From assembly GCF_041242975.1 (NCBI RefSeq), contig NZ_CP162488.1:289501-353500 (forward strand): 64,000 nucleotides of DNA, given 5' to 3'. This document shows positions 52,279 through 60,803 of the stretch, one piece after another. How positions within the stretch are numbered: the stretch's first letter is position 1; each line of letters opens with the position of its first letter. A model generated the notes under the pieces. It did not search any database. It had not been told where the DNA came from and saw only the letters and a program-made list of their open reading frames with translations. The translations under genes and the position numbers were made by a program. This DNA is from Xanthomonas sp. DAR 35659. Lineage in GTDB: Bacteria; Pseudomonadota; Gammaproteobacteria; Xanthomonadales; Xanthomonadaceae.

Positions 52279-53439
52279 AGTGACGCAGCCATGGAAGACG
52301 CCTCACGGTTCAAGGCCGAGATCCCCTACAACGATCTCCCGTTGCTGCCTCCGGCGGGGGATATCGAGACGCGGGCGCTGCTCAAGGCCTGCATCGGAGC
52401 GCGTACGGCTTTGGCCGAACTGAAACAAGCCACAGCGCTGCTGCCGAATCCCACGGTGTTGATCAACACGATTCCGATCCTTGAGGCACAGGCAAGTTCG
52501 GAGATCGAAAACATCGTCACAACGACAGACGAGCTGTTTCGTTTTGCCGACGATCAGGACAAGGCGCAAAAGCCTGCCACCAAGGAAGCCTTGCGCTACC
52601 GCAGTGCGCTCTACGAAGGTTTCCAGTCGTTGCGGCAGCGCCCGCTGTGCACGGATACGGCGGTCGTCGTCTGCAGCCGCATCAAGGCGGTGCAGATGCA
52701 GATCCGCCGCGTCCCGGGCACGGCGTTGGCCAACGACCAGAGCCAGCAGATCATCTACACCCCGCCGCTGGGTGAAACGCTGCTGCGCGACAAGCTGGCC
52801 AACTGGGAACGCTTCATCCATGAATACACCGACATCGATCCATTGATCCGCATGGCGGTCGCGCACTATCAGTTCGAGGCCATCCATCCTTTTACCGATG
52901 GCAACGGCCGCACCGGACGCGTGCTCAACTTGCTGATGCTCATCGAGCAGGGCTTGCTCGACCTGCCGGTGCTGTATCTGTCGCGCTACATCATCCGGCA
53001 CCGCAGCGACTACTACCGCCTGCTGCTGGAGGTGACGCTGCACGGTCGCTGGGTCGAGTGGATCCAGTACATGCTCAGTGCCGTGGCCGAAACGGCGGTG
53101 TGGACCACGGCCAAGATCCAAGCGATCCGCGGACTAGAGGCACAAGCCCGCGACTACATCCGCAGTCATGCGCCAAAAGCCTACAGTCGAGAGCTATTGG
53201 AGGTGATATTCAACCAGCCCTACTGCCGTATCCAAAACGTCGTGGACTTGGTGAGCGTGACCCGGCAGACCGGAGCCCGCCACTTGAAGGAGTTGGTGGA
53301 GATCGGCGTTCTGCAGGAGCAACGCATGGGCAAGGAGAAGCTGTTCCTGCACCCGACATTTCTACGGCTGCTGTCCAGCGACGACAATCGACTGCCTGCA
53401 TACCGTAGGCCCGTGCGGAACATGGAATCGAGCACATGA
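52276..53439 (+). CDS. Fic-domain protein (predicted AMPylase), first gene of the Fic-Mod-Res operon
   Basis: 387 residues. The Fic motif HPFTDGNGRTGR (residues 204-215) is complete, with catalytic His and the phosphate-binding loop. Upstream, SSEIEN (74-79) fits the inhibitory helix motif S/T-xxx-E-G/N of class II Fic proteins, so activity is probably autoinhibited. The C-terminal part (YCRIQNVVDLVSVTRQTGARHLKELVEIGVLQEQRMGKEKLF) is a winged helix. Fic enzymes transfer AMP to Ser/Thr/Tyr of a target; the target here is unknown. The stop overlaps the methyltransferase start (ATGA), which ties Fic to the restriction-modification pair. Start alternatives: TTG 52252 and ATG 52291. Confidence 0.9.
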   Translation: MSDAAMEDASRFKAEIPYNDLPLLPPAGDIETRALLKACIGARTALAELKQATALLPNPTVLINTIPILEAQASSEIENIVTTTDELFRFADDQDKAQKPATKEALRYRSALYEGFQSLRQRPLCTDTAVVVCSRIKAVQMQIRRVPGTALANDQSQQIIYTPPLGETLLRDKLANWERFIHEYTDIDPLIRMAVAHYQFEAIHPFTDGNGRTGRVLNLLMLIEQGLLDLPVLYLSRYIIRHRSDYYRLLLEVTLHGRWVEWIQYMLSAVAETAVWTTAKIQAIRGLEAQARDYIRSHAPKAYSRELLEVIFNQPYCRIQNVVDLVSVTRQTGARHLKELVEIGVLQEQRMGKEKLFLHPTFLRLLSSDDNRLPAYRRPVRNMESST

Positions 53440-55124
53440 CCAACAAGTACGACCAGCTCGACCGCCAGACCTTGATCGGTCTGCTGCAGCGGCGCGATGC
53501 CGAGCGCCAGTTGGGGCTGGTGTGGGAACGCGATGAGATCGAGGTTGACCAGGCGCTCAACGACGATTTCGTGGCGCTGTCGCTGGACGCCGACCTCAGC
53601 CATGGCGCTGCGCCGTGGGAAAACCTGATCATCGAGGGCGACAACTACGACGCCTTGCGTGCCCTGCGCATGACCCACAAGGGCGCGATCCGTTGCATCT
53701 ACATCGATCCGCCGTACAACACGGGCAACAAGGATTTCGTCTACAACGATCGTTTCGTCGACAAGACCCACCGGTTCCGGCATTCGCTGTGGTTGGAATT
53801 CATGTACCGGCGTTTACAGCTGGCCAAAGAGCTGCTGGCCGACGACGGGGTGATCTTCGTCAGCATCGACGACAACGAGTTGTTCCGCTTGGGGATGTTG
53901 ATGGATCGGGTGTTTGGAGCGAATGAGAGGCTGGCTTGTTTTACTTGGCAGACCGATGGGAATTTCGACAACCAAGCCAAGATCAAGATTGCACATGAGT
54001 ATGTATTGGCTTATGCGAAGGATTCCGATCTTTTCAAAATGCCGGCTGTCGTTGATCCTAATGTTCCAGATACGAGTAAGCTCTTCCGCTCGGAAATTAG
54101 AAATACAATCGTTAAGAATGGGCCCAAAAACCCTGTTTCGGAAATTTTGCTTCCAAAGGGTTTTCCGGCCAATTTTGAGGAGGGCGTAATAGAGGCTCGT
54201 AATGACGGACGTTGGCCAAAGATCAAAACAGACATCCGTGTGCTAAATGGATGTACCCAATCAGAAGCTGTAATGAAAAGCGGGTGGGCCAACAAGGGGC
54301 TTTGTCAAGAATTCATCGCGAACGGATTCAGGAGTGTCAAAGACTCTAAGGGTCAAGAGACTCGTTTTGAGTTAACTGCGACTGGGGCAATTGAGAACGT
54401 CAAAGTCCGTAGTGCTTCTCATGTTGTTTCTGTTTTGCGCAATATGGGGAACACGCAGTTCGATAGTTCCGTTCTTGCGGACATGGGTATCCAATTCACA
54501 TATCCGAAGCCTGTCACTCTGATTCAATATCTTCTTTCGATAATAGATGACGATGCAATCACCGTGTTAGATTTTTTCGCTGGCTCTGGTACGACAGCCC
54601 ATGCCGTTACCAAGCTCAACGCTGAAGACGGCGGCCAGCGTAAATTCATCATGGTCAGCAGCACCGAAGCCACGGAAGACGCGCCGGATAAGAATCTGTG
54701 TCGCGATGTCTGCGCGCAGCGCGTGCGTCGAGTGCTCAGTGGCTATACCAGCGCTAAGGGGCAGGAAGTGACTGGCCTGGGCGGTGGCTTCGCATACCTG
54801 CGCGCCAAGCGCATTCCCAAGCACCGTATGGCGCTGAAGCTGGACCACGCCGAGGTCTGGAGCGCGTTGCAGCTGCTGCACGGATTGCCGCTGTCGCCCT
54901 GGACGGGTGACGGTTTTGCCGGCGACGGCGAGCTGGCCTATCTGGCGGACTTCCATGCCGCGCACGTGCAGCGCCTGCGCGATTGGTTGCAGACACGTGT
55001 CGCCATGCCCCACGCGGTTTATACCTGGTCGCCGCAGCGGCTGGCCGGCTTACTGGGCGACGCCGCAGCCGAGCTGGCGCTGCTTCCCCTGCCGCAACAC
55101 CTGCGCGAACGCTTCGGACGTTGA
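53436..55124 (+). CDS. Site-specific DNA methyltransferase, beta class (type III Mod-like)
   Basis: 562 residues. Motif IV DPPYNTGN (residues 91-98) precedes motif I FAGSGTT (381-387), the beta-class order used by N6-adenine and N4-cytosine methyltransferases including type III Mod subunits. The region between them, about residues 165-370, is the target-recognition part. A C-terminal segment (GLGGGFAYLRAKRIPKHRMALKLDHAEVW...LRERFGR) of about 120 residues may contact the partner nuclease. The recognition region is clearly more AT-rich than the two GC-rich ends. It overlaps fic by 4 bp and is 1 bp from the nuclease gene. Recognition sequence unknown. Confidence 0.9.
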   Translation: MTNKYDQLDRQTLIGLLQRRDAERQLGLVWERDEIEVDQALNDDFVALSLDADLSHGAAPWENLIIEGDNYDALRALRMTHKGAIRCIYIDPPYNTGNKDFVYNDRFVDKTHRFRHSLWLEFMYRRLQLAKELLADDGVIFVSIDDNELFRLGMLMDRVFGANERLACFTWQTDGNFDNQAKIKIAHEYVLAYAKDSDLFKMPAVVDPNVPDTSKLFRSEIRNTIVKNGPKNPVSEILLPKGFPANFEEGVIEARNDGRWPKIKTDIRVLNGCTQSEAVMKSGWANKGLCQEFIANGFRSVKDSKGQETRFELTATGAIENVKVRSASHVVSVLRNMGNTQFDSSVLADMGIQFTYPKPVTLIQYLLSIIDDDAITVLDFFAGSGTTAHAVTKLNAEDGGQRKFIMVSSTEATEDAPDKNLCRDVCAQRVRRVLSGYTSAKGQEVTGLGGGFAYLRAKRIPKHRMALKLDHAEVWSALQLLHGLPLSPWTGDGFAGDGELAYLADFHAAHVQRLRDWLQTRVAMPHAVYTWSPQRLAGLLGDAAAELALLPLPQHLRERFGR

Positions 55125-55125
55125 C

Positions 55126-57627
55126 ATGCCCATGCCTCTGAAAGATTTCCAGTGTCTGCTCTGCGACGGCATCGTCGCCCAGTTCGGCCAGGTGCGCGCG
55201 CTGTACCGGCAGATCGCCGCCGCCGCACCGGAGCGCATTGACGAGGCGCGGCGCAAGGATGCGGTGATCGTGCTGCAGGCGCCGACCGGTGCCGGCAAGA
55301 CCCGCATGGCAATCGAGGTCCTGCGCCGCGTCTCGACCGAAGAGAAGGTGCTGTGGTTCTGGTTCGCTCCGTTCACCGGCCTGGTGGAGCAATCGCGCGA
55401 TGCATTGGTCAAGCAGGCTCCGCAGTTGGCATTGTTCGACCTGGAGGTGGACCGTCAGTTGGATGCTGTGCTTGGCGGCGGCGTGTTCGTGGTCACCTGG
55501 GCCTCGTTGGCGGCGCGCAACGCCGAGAGCCGCCGCGCTCGCCAGCGTGGCGACGAGGGTCTGTCGATCGACGAGGTAATTGCCCTGGCACGGGATGCGG
55601 GATTGCGTATTGGCTGTGTGGTGGATGAAGCGCACCATGGCTTCCAGCGCGCGGCGCAGGCACGGACGTTCTTCTGCGATGTGCTCAAGCCCGATTACGC
55701 CCTGTTGATGACCGCCACGCCGCGCGACGCCGACATGGCTGCGTTCGCGCGGGCCACCGGCTACTTCGTCGGCGAGTCGGCGGATTGGGCCTCGGTCAGC
55801 CGTGGCGACGCGGTTGATGCCGGTCTGCTCAAGCGCGGAGTGCGCATGGTGCGTTTCATCGCTCGCGATGGCGATACCGCCCAACTGGTGGACTTCGAGC
55901 ATCTTGCCCTGCGCGAATGCGCACAGACCCACCGCGCCATCCTCAGCAGCTTGGCCGAGGCCGGCGTGGCGCTGACGCCGTTGATGTTGGTGCAGGTGCC
56001 CGACGGCAAGGCGGCGCAGGAGGCGGCACGGGCCTATCTGGTCGAGCAACTCGGATTCGACGCGACGGCGGTACGCCTCCATACGGCCGACGAGCCGGAT
56101 CCGGACCTGTTGTCCTTGGCACAGGATCCGACCGTGGAAGTGCTGATCTTCAAGATGGCGGTGGCCTTGGGTTTCGATGCGCCCCGTGCATTCACCCTGG
56201 CCGCACTACGCGGTGCGCGCGATGTGGCGTTCGGCGTGCAGGTGATCGGCCGTATCGTGCGCCGGCATGCGCTGTTGCAGGTGCGGACGGATTTGCCTCC
56301 GTTGCTGGAGCATGGGTATGTCTTCCTTGCCAATTCCGAGTCGCAGGAAGGTCTGCTGGAGGCTGGCGCGCAGATCAATACGCTTACCACGCAAGCTCCC
56401 GAACTGGGGACGCAGACAGTGGTCACCATGATCGGCGATGGTGCAGCCTTGCAGGTGGTGCGCAGCGGCGAACCGCTGAGCTTGCTGGTGTCGAGTGCCG
56501 GCGTGCAGGTGGTGAAGGGTGACGCGGCAAGTGCCGCGGTCGATCAGGCGGCAACCGCGGGCGAGGTGGTGGACATGCTGGCCGGCACGCCGTTTGCCGG
56601 AATGACGGGGGCTGCCCAGGCGGCGCTGGAGTTGTTCGGTGGCGAAGGGGCCTGGCCCGCACGGGCCACACCCGTGGCAGACGCGTTTGTCCTTGCCCAG
56701 GACAGCATGTATCGATATCCGCGTCGTGCCGATGCTCCAGATCGCTTGCGCGGGGAACAATTGCCTCCGGTCGCGGTAGATTTCGAGGCCCAATTGGTTG
56801 CGTACGTCGATTTCTCGGCAGAGGTATTGGCCGACCGCCTGCGCGGGCGAGTGCAGGTGCAACGTCGTGACACCGACTTGTTTGCGGGCGACAGGGTGGC
56901 CGACGACGGCACCGACCTATGGGCCACGCTGTCGCCCGAAGCGGTAGCCGACAAGGCAGAGCAGATTCGTCTGCGCTTGGTGGACGCCAATGATCGTGAG
57001 TTGTCTATCCGACTGCTGGACAGATTCATTCGTGCCATTGAAGCGTCTGGTTCCGAGATCCCCGACAGCGAAGAGCTGCAGATGCGGCAATTGGACCTTT
57101 TGCTGGTTCGGCGCCCGGGGCTGTTGCGCGATGCCTTCAAGCGCCTGCGCATGAGCCAGGTCATGGACGTGGATGTGCCGCTGCTCGCCGAGTTGGTTAG
57201 TGCTCAACCGCTTCGTCGCGCAGATCGTGCACTCTATGGCGTCTATCCTGCTGGCCTGAATCAAGACGAATTGGCCATCGCGGAGCGGTTGGATAGCAGC
57301 GACCAAGTGAAATGGTGGCACCGCAATCTCCCCAAAACGGGTGTCGGCCTGTACCGCTGGGACGAGGGAAATGGCTTCTACCCGGATTTCGTGGTCTGTC
57401 TGGCACAGCGCGCAGCTCCGGGGATCGCGTTATTGGAATTGAAAGGTGAACACCTGTGGGGTGCTCCAACAGAAGTGGACAAAAGTCTGGCTGTGCACCG
57501 GGACTATGGTCCAGTGTTCATGGTCGGGCGTAAGCGCGGCGAGCGCGACTTCTTCTACCTGCGGGAGCTGGGCGGACGCCTGCAGAGTGCAGGTTCCTTC
57601 GATTTGGATCGGATGCGATTTACATGA
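55126..57627 (+). CDS. DEAD/DEAH helicase-nuclease, type III Res-like restriction subunit
   Basis: 833 residues. Superfamily-2 helicase motifs are in order: Walker A APTGAGKT (52-59), DEAH (167-170), TATP (196-199) and motif VI QVIGRIVR (372-379). The C-terminal nuclease is PD-(D/E)xK: PD at 753-754 and ELK at 771-773, followed by a conserved VFMVGRKRGERDFFYLREL. This is the layout of type III Res. With the Mod protein it should form a two-subunit restriction system that cuts unmodified DNA in an ATP-dependent way. ATG 55126 is 1 bp after the mod stop; 55132 is an alternative. Its stop overlaps oleB (ATGA). Confidence 0.88.
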   Translation: MPMPLKDFQCLLCDGIVAQFGQVRALYRQIAAAAPERIDEARRKDAVIVLQAPTGAGKTRMAIEVLRRVSTEEKVLWFWFAPFTGLVEQSRDALVKQAPQLALFDLEVDRQLDAVLGGGVFVVTWASLAARNAESRRARQRGDEGLSIDEVIALARDAGLRIGCVVDEAHHGFQRAAQARTFFCDVLKPDYALLMTATPRDADMAAFARATGYFVGESADWASVSRGDAVDAGLLKRGVRMVRFIARDGDTAQLVDFEHLALRECAQTHRAILSSLAEAGVALTPLMLVQVPDGKAAQEAARAYLVEQLGFDATAVRLHTADEPDPDLLSLAQDPTVEVLIFKMAVALGFDAPRAFTLAALRGARDVAFGVQVIGRIVRRHALLQVRTDLPPLLEHGYVFLANSESQEGLLEAGAQINTLTTQAPELGTQTVVTMIGDGAALQVVRSGEPLSLLVSSAGVQVVKGDAASAAVDQAATAGEVVDMLAGTPFAGMTGAAQAALELFGGEGAWPARATPVADAFVLAQDSMYRYPRRADAPDRLRGEQLPPVAVDFEAQLVAYVDFSAEVLADRLRGRVQVQRRDTDLFAGDRVADDGTDLWATLSPEAVADKAEQIRLRLVDANDRELSIRLLDRFIRAIEASGSEIPDSEELQMRQLDLLLVRRPGLLRDAFKRLRMSQVMDVDVPLLAELVSAQPLRRADRALYGVYPAGLNQDELAIAERLDSSDQVKWWHRNLPKTGVGLYRWDEGNGFYPDFVVCLAQRAAPGIALLELKGEHLWGAPTEVDKSLAVHRDYGPVFMVGRKRGERDFFYLRELGGRLQSAGSFDLDRMRFT

Positions 57628-58526
57628 ACTACCCCGGCTACCCCTTCACCCCGCAGCGCTTCCAGGTCCGCCCGGGGGTGAACATGTCCTACCTCGACGA
57701 AGGCCCGCGCGACGGCGAGGTGGTGGTGATGCTGCACGGCAATCCGTCGTGGAGTTACCTGTGGCGGCATCTGGTGAGCGGCCTGGCGGACCGCTACCGC
57801 TGCATCGTGCCCGATCACATCGGCATGGGCCTGTCGGACAAGCCGGACGACGCGCCGGGCGCGCAGCCGGGCTACGACTACACGCTGCAGTCGCGCGTGG
57901 ACGATCTCGATGCGTTGCTGCGGCACCTGGGCATCGATGGGCCGGTGACGCTGGTGGTGCACGACTGGGGCGGCATGATCGGCTTCGGGTGGGCGCTGTC
58001 GCACCACGCGCAGGTCAAGCGGCTGGTGATCACCAACACCGCCGCGTTCCCGTTGCCGGCGGCCAAGCCGATGCCGTGGCAGATCGCGATGGGCCGGCAC
58101 TGGGGTCCGGGCGAGTGGTTCATCCGCACCTTCAACGCGTTTTCTTCCGGGGCGTCGTGGCTGGGCGTGTCGCGGCGCATGCCCGCCGACGTGCGCCGCG
58201 CCTACGTCGCGCCCTACGATAGCTGGGCCAACCGCATCTCCACGATCCGCTTCATGCAGGACATCCCGCTGTCGCCGGCCGACAAGGCCTGGTCGCTGCT
58301 GGAGCGCTCGGCGCAGGCGCTACCGTCGTTCGCCGACCGCCCCGCGTTCATCGGCTGGGGGCTGCGCGACATCTGCTTCGACCACCACTTCCTCGCGGGC
58401 TTCCGCCAGGCGTTGCCGCAGGCCGAGGTGATGGCGTTCGAGGATGCCAACCACTACGTGCTCGAAGACAAGCACGAGGTGCTGGTGCCGGCGATCCGCC
58501 GCTTCCTGGACGCGCATCCGCTCTAG
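57624..58526 (+). CDS. oleB: OleB, alpha/beta-hydrolase of olefin biosynthesis (beta-lactone decarboxylase)
   Basis: 300 residues of the haloalkane-dehalogenase-like group. LHGNPSWSYLWR gives the oxyanion-hole HGNP, VVHDWGGMIG the nucleophilic Asp, and EDANHYVLED the catalytic His. OleB removes CO2 from the beta-lactone made by OleC, giving the cis-olefin. Its ATG overlaps the stop of the restriction gene, so in this strain its translation is coupled to the Fic-Mod-Res operon and not to oleA. No independent promoter is evident within the res end. Confidence 0.93.
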   Translation: MNYPGYPFTPQRFQVRPGVNMSYLDEGPRDGEVVVMLHGNPSWSYLWRHLVSGLADRYRCIVPDHIGMGLSDKPDDAPGAQPGYDYTLQSRVDDLDALLRHLGIDGPVTLVVHDWGGMIGFGWALSHHAQVKRLVITNTAAFPLPAAKPMPWQIAMGRHWGPGEWFIRTFNAFSSGASWLGVSRRMPADVRRAYVAPYDSWANRISTIRFMQDIPLSPADKAWSLLERSAQALPSFADRPAFIGWGLRDICFDHHFLAGFRQALPQAEVMAFEDANHYVLEDKHEVLVPAIRRFLDAHPL

Positions 58527-58568
58527 GCGCAGGCGTGTGGCCGCCGCGCGGCCGCGGCGTGCGACGGC

Positions 58569-58955
58569 TCAGGCTTCGTCCGGCAGCGGATTGCGTTCGG
58601 CGTCGCCGACGCCGGCCCAATCGCTTTCGGTCAGCGCATGCAGCCCATGCGCCAGCCGCGACTTGTCGCACTGCGCGCTGCGCTCGCCGAATTCCAGCGA
58701 GGCCGGCACCGCGGCGCACACCGACGGACGCCGGTCGTGGATGGTGCAGCGGCTGTAGCGGCCGATGTCCGCGTCCAGCGCCACGCAGCGCGGCTGCGCC
58801 TGCGAAGTACCGCGCATCACTCGCTCGTGGGTGCGCAAGGGTTCGGTGAGCTCGAACGGCACCCTGCCGCCCAGTGCGGGATCGGCCTCGCTCCAGTGGA
58901 AACTGACGCGGAAGTAGGCGCAGCAGGCGCCGCAGGTGAGGCAGGGATGTGCCAT
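58569..58955 (-). CDS. YkgJ-family cysteine-cluster protein
   Basis: 128 residues. The N-terminal CLTCGACC is the CxxCxxCC-type cluster typical of the family; further cysteines in PRCVALDADIGRYSRCTIHDRRPSVCAAV probably complete a metal or Fe-S site. Members are small cytoplasmic proteins of unknown function. It is inserted on the opposite strand between oleB and oleC, which break their continuity. Confidence 0.87.
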   Translation of the reverse strand: MAHPCLTCGACCAYFRVSFHWSEADPALGGRVPFELTEPLRTHERVMRGTSQAQPRCVALDADIGRYSRCTIHDRRPSVCAAVPASLEFGERSAQCDKSRLAHGLHALTESDWAGVGDAERNPLPDEA

Positions 58956-59140
58956 GGCAGCCGGGCCTTGCGCGGCGAAAGAGCGGTGGGGGCGCGGCAT
59001 TCTGACCGAACCGCGCCGCGCCGCAAGCGCGCGCCCGTTCAGGTGCGCGGTCGCGAGGCGACGTGGCGCCGCCAGGGCGCCGGTCGCGCCGAACGCAGGC
59101 CGGCCCCGGCAGGCGCTGGCGCATCGGCGATAATCCGGCG

Positions 59141-60793
59141 ATGACCACGCCCACCTCCTGCAACATCGCCGCGACGCTGCCGCGGCTGGCGCGCGAGCGC
59201 CCCGACCAGATCGCCATCCGCTGTCCGGGCCGCCGTGGCGCCCACGGCTTTGCCGCCTACGACGTGACCTTGAGCTACGCGCAACTGGACGCGCGCAGCG
59301 ACGCGATCGCCGCCGGGCTCGGCGGCTACGGCATCGGCCGCGGCACGCGCACGGTGGTGATGGTGCGTCCATCGCCGGAGTTCTTCCTGCTGATGTTCGC
59401 GCTGTTCAAGGCCGGCGCGGTGCCGGTGCTGGTGGACCCGGGCATCGACAAGCGCGCGCTCAAGCAATGCCTGGACGAGGCGCAGCCGGAAGCCTTCATC
59501 GGCATTCCGCTGGCGCAGCTGGCGCGGCGCCTGCTCGGCTGGGCGCGCTCGGCGAAACGGATCGTCACCGTGGGCCGGCGCTGGGCCTGGGGCGGCACCA
59601 CGCTGGAGCGGATCGAGCGTGCTGGCCACGGCGCCGGCAGCCAACTGGCGGCGACCGCGGCCGACGATGTCGCCGCGATCCTGTTCACCAGCGGCTCCAC
59701 CGGCGTGCCCAAGGGCGTGGTCTACCGCCATCGCCACTTCGTCGGCCAGATCGAGCTGATGCGCAACGCGTTCGACATGCAGCCCGGCGGCATCGACCTG
59801 CCGACCTTCCCGCCGTTCGCGCTGTTCGATCCGGCGCTGGGGCTGACCTCGGTGATCCCGGAGATGGATCCGACCCGTCCGGCCAACGCCGATCCGGGCA
59901 AGCTGCACGACGCGATCGACCGCTTCGGCGTGACCCAGCTGTTCGGCTCGCCGGCGCTGATGCGGGTGCTGGCCGACTACGGGCGGCCGTTGCCGAACGT
60001 GCGCTGCGCGACCTCGGCCGGCGCGCCGGTGCCGCCGGAGATCGTGGCCAGGATCTGCAGCCTGCTGCCGGAGGACGGCAAGTTGTGGACGCCCTACGGC
60101 GCCACCGAGTGCCTGCCGGTGGCGGCGATCGAGGGGCGCGAACTGCAGGGCACGCGCGCGGCGACCGAAGCCGGCGCCGGCACCTGCGTCGGCGCGGTGG
60201 TGGCGCCGAACGTGGTGCGGATCATCGCCATCGACGACGCGGCGATCCCCGACTGGTCGGGTGTGCGCGAACTGCCGGCGGGCACGGTCGGCGAGATCAC
60301 CGTGGTCGGGCCGACCACCACCGACAGCTATTTCAACCGCGACGCCGCCACCCGCATCGCCAAGATCCGCGAGCGCCTGGACGACGGCAGCGAGCGCATC
60401 GTGCACCGCATGGGCGACGTCGGCTACTTCGACGCACAGGGCCGGCTGTGGTTCTGCGGGCGCAAGACCCAGCGCGTGGAAACCGCGCACGGGCCGCTGT
60501 ACACCGAGCAGGTCGAGCCGATCTTCAACACCCTCCCGTGGTTGCGCCGCAGCGCGCTGGTCGGGGTCGGCGCGGCGGGCGCGCAGCGGCCGGTGCTGTG
60601 CTACGAACTGCAGCCGGGCACGGCGCCGCCGGCGACGGCACTGGCCGAGCTGCGCGCGCTGGCGCAGGCCCACGCGCACACCGCGGCCATCGCCGATTTC
60701 CTGCGCCATCCCGGGTTCCCGGTGGATATCCGCCACAACGCCAAGATCGGCCGCGAGAAGCTGGCGCTGTGGGCCAGGGACCAGGTGCGCTGA
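59141..60793 (+). CDS. oleC: OleC, beta-lactone synthetase (AMP-dependent synthetase family)
   Basis: 550 residues of the ANL adenylating superfamily. ILFTSGSTGVPKGVVYRH is the P-loop signature, TPYGATECLP the A5 motif, VHRMGDVGYFDAQGRLWFCGR the A7/A8 hinge region and KIGREKLALW the C-terminal lysine motif. OleC converts the beta-hydroxy acid from OleD to a beta-lactone. Start 59141 gives MTTPTSCNIAATLPRLARERPDQIA, which fits the family. The gene is separated from oleB by the opposing ykgJ gene and is followed 10 bp downstream by a CadC-like regulator. Confidence 0.93.
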   Translation: MTTPTSCNIAATLPRLARERPDQIAIRCPGRRGAHGFAAYDVTLSYAQLDARSDAIAAGLGGYGIGRGTRTVVMVRPSPEFFLLMFALFKAGAVPVLVDPGIDKRALKQCLDEAQPEAFIGIPLAQLARRLLGWARSAKRIVTVGRRWAWGGTTLERIERAGHGAGSQLAATAADDVAAILFTSGSTGVPKGVVYRHRHFVGQIELMRNAFDMQPGGIDLPTFPPFALFDPALGLTSVIPEMDPTRPANADPGKLHDAIDRFGVTQLFGSPALMRVLADYGRPLPNVRCATSAGAPVPPEIVARICSLLPEDGKLWTPYGATECLPVAAIEGRELQGTRAATEAGAGTCVGAVVAPNVVRIIAIDDAAIPDWSGVRELPAGTVGEITVVGPTTTDSYFNRDAATRIAKIRERLDDGSERIVHRMGDVGYFDAQGRLWFCGRKTQRVETAHGPLYTEQVEPIFNTLPWLRRSALVGVGAAGAQRPVLCYELQPGTAPPATALAELRALAQAHAHTAAIADFLRHPGFPVDIRHNAKIGREKLALWARDQVR

Positions 60794-60803
60794 GGCGATC
60801 GCG

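Noticed and set aside
52276..57627. Type I or BREX identity for the restriction operon
   Set aside because: There is no specificity subunit, no large HsdR-type or Pgl gene; the two-subunit Mod/Res layout fits type III best.
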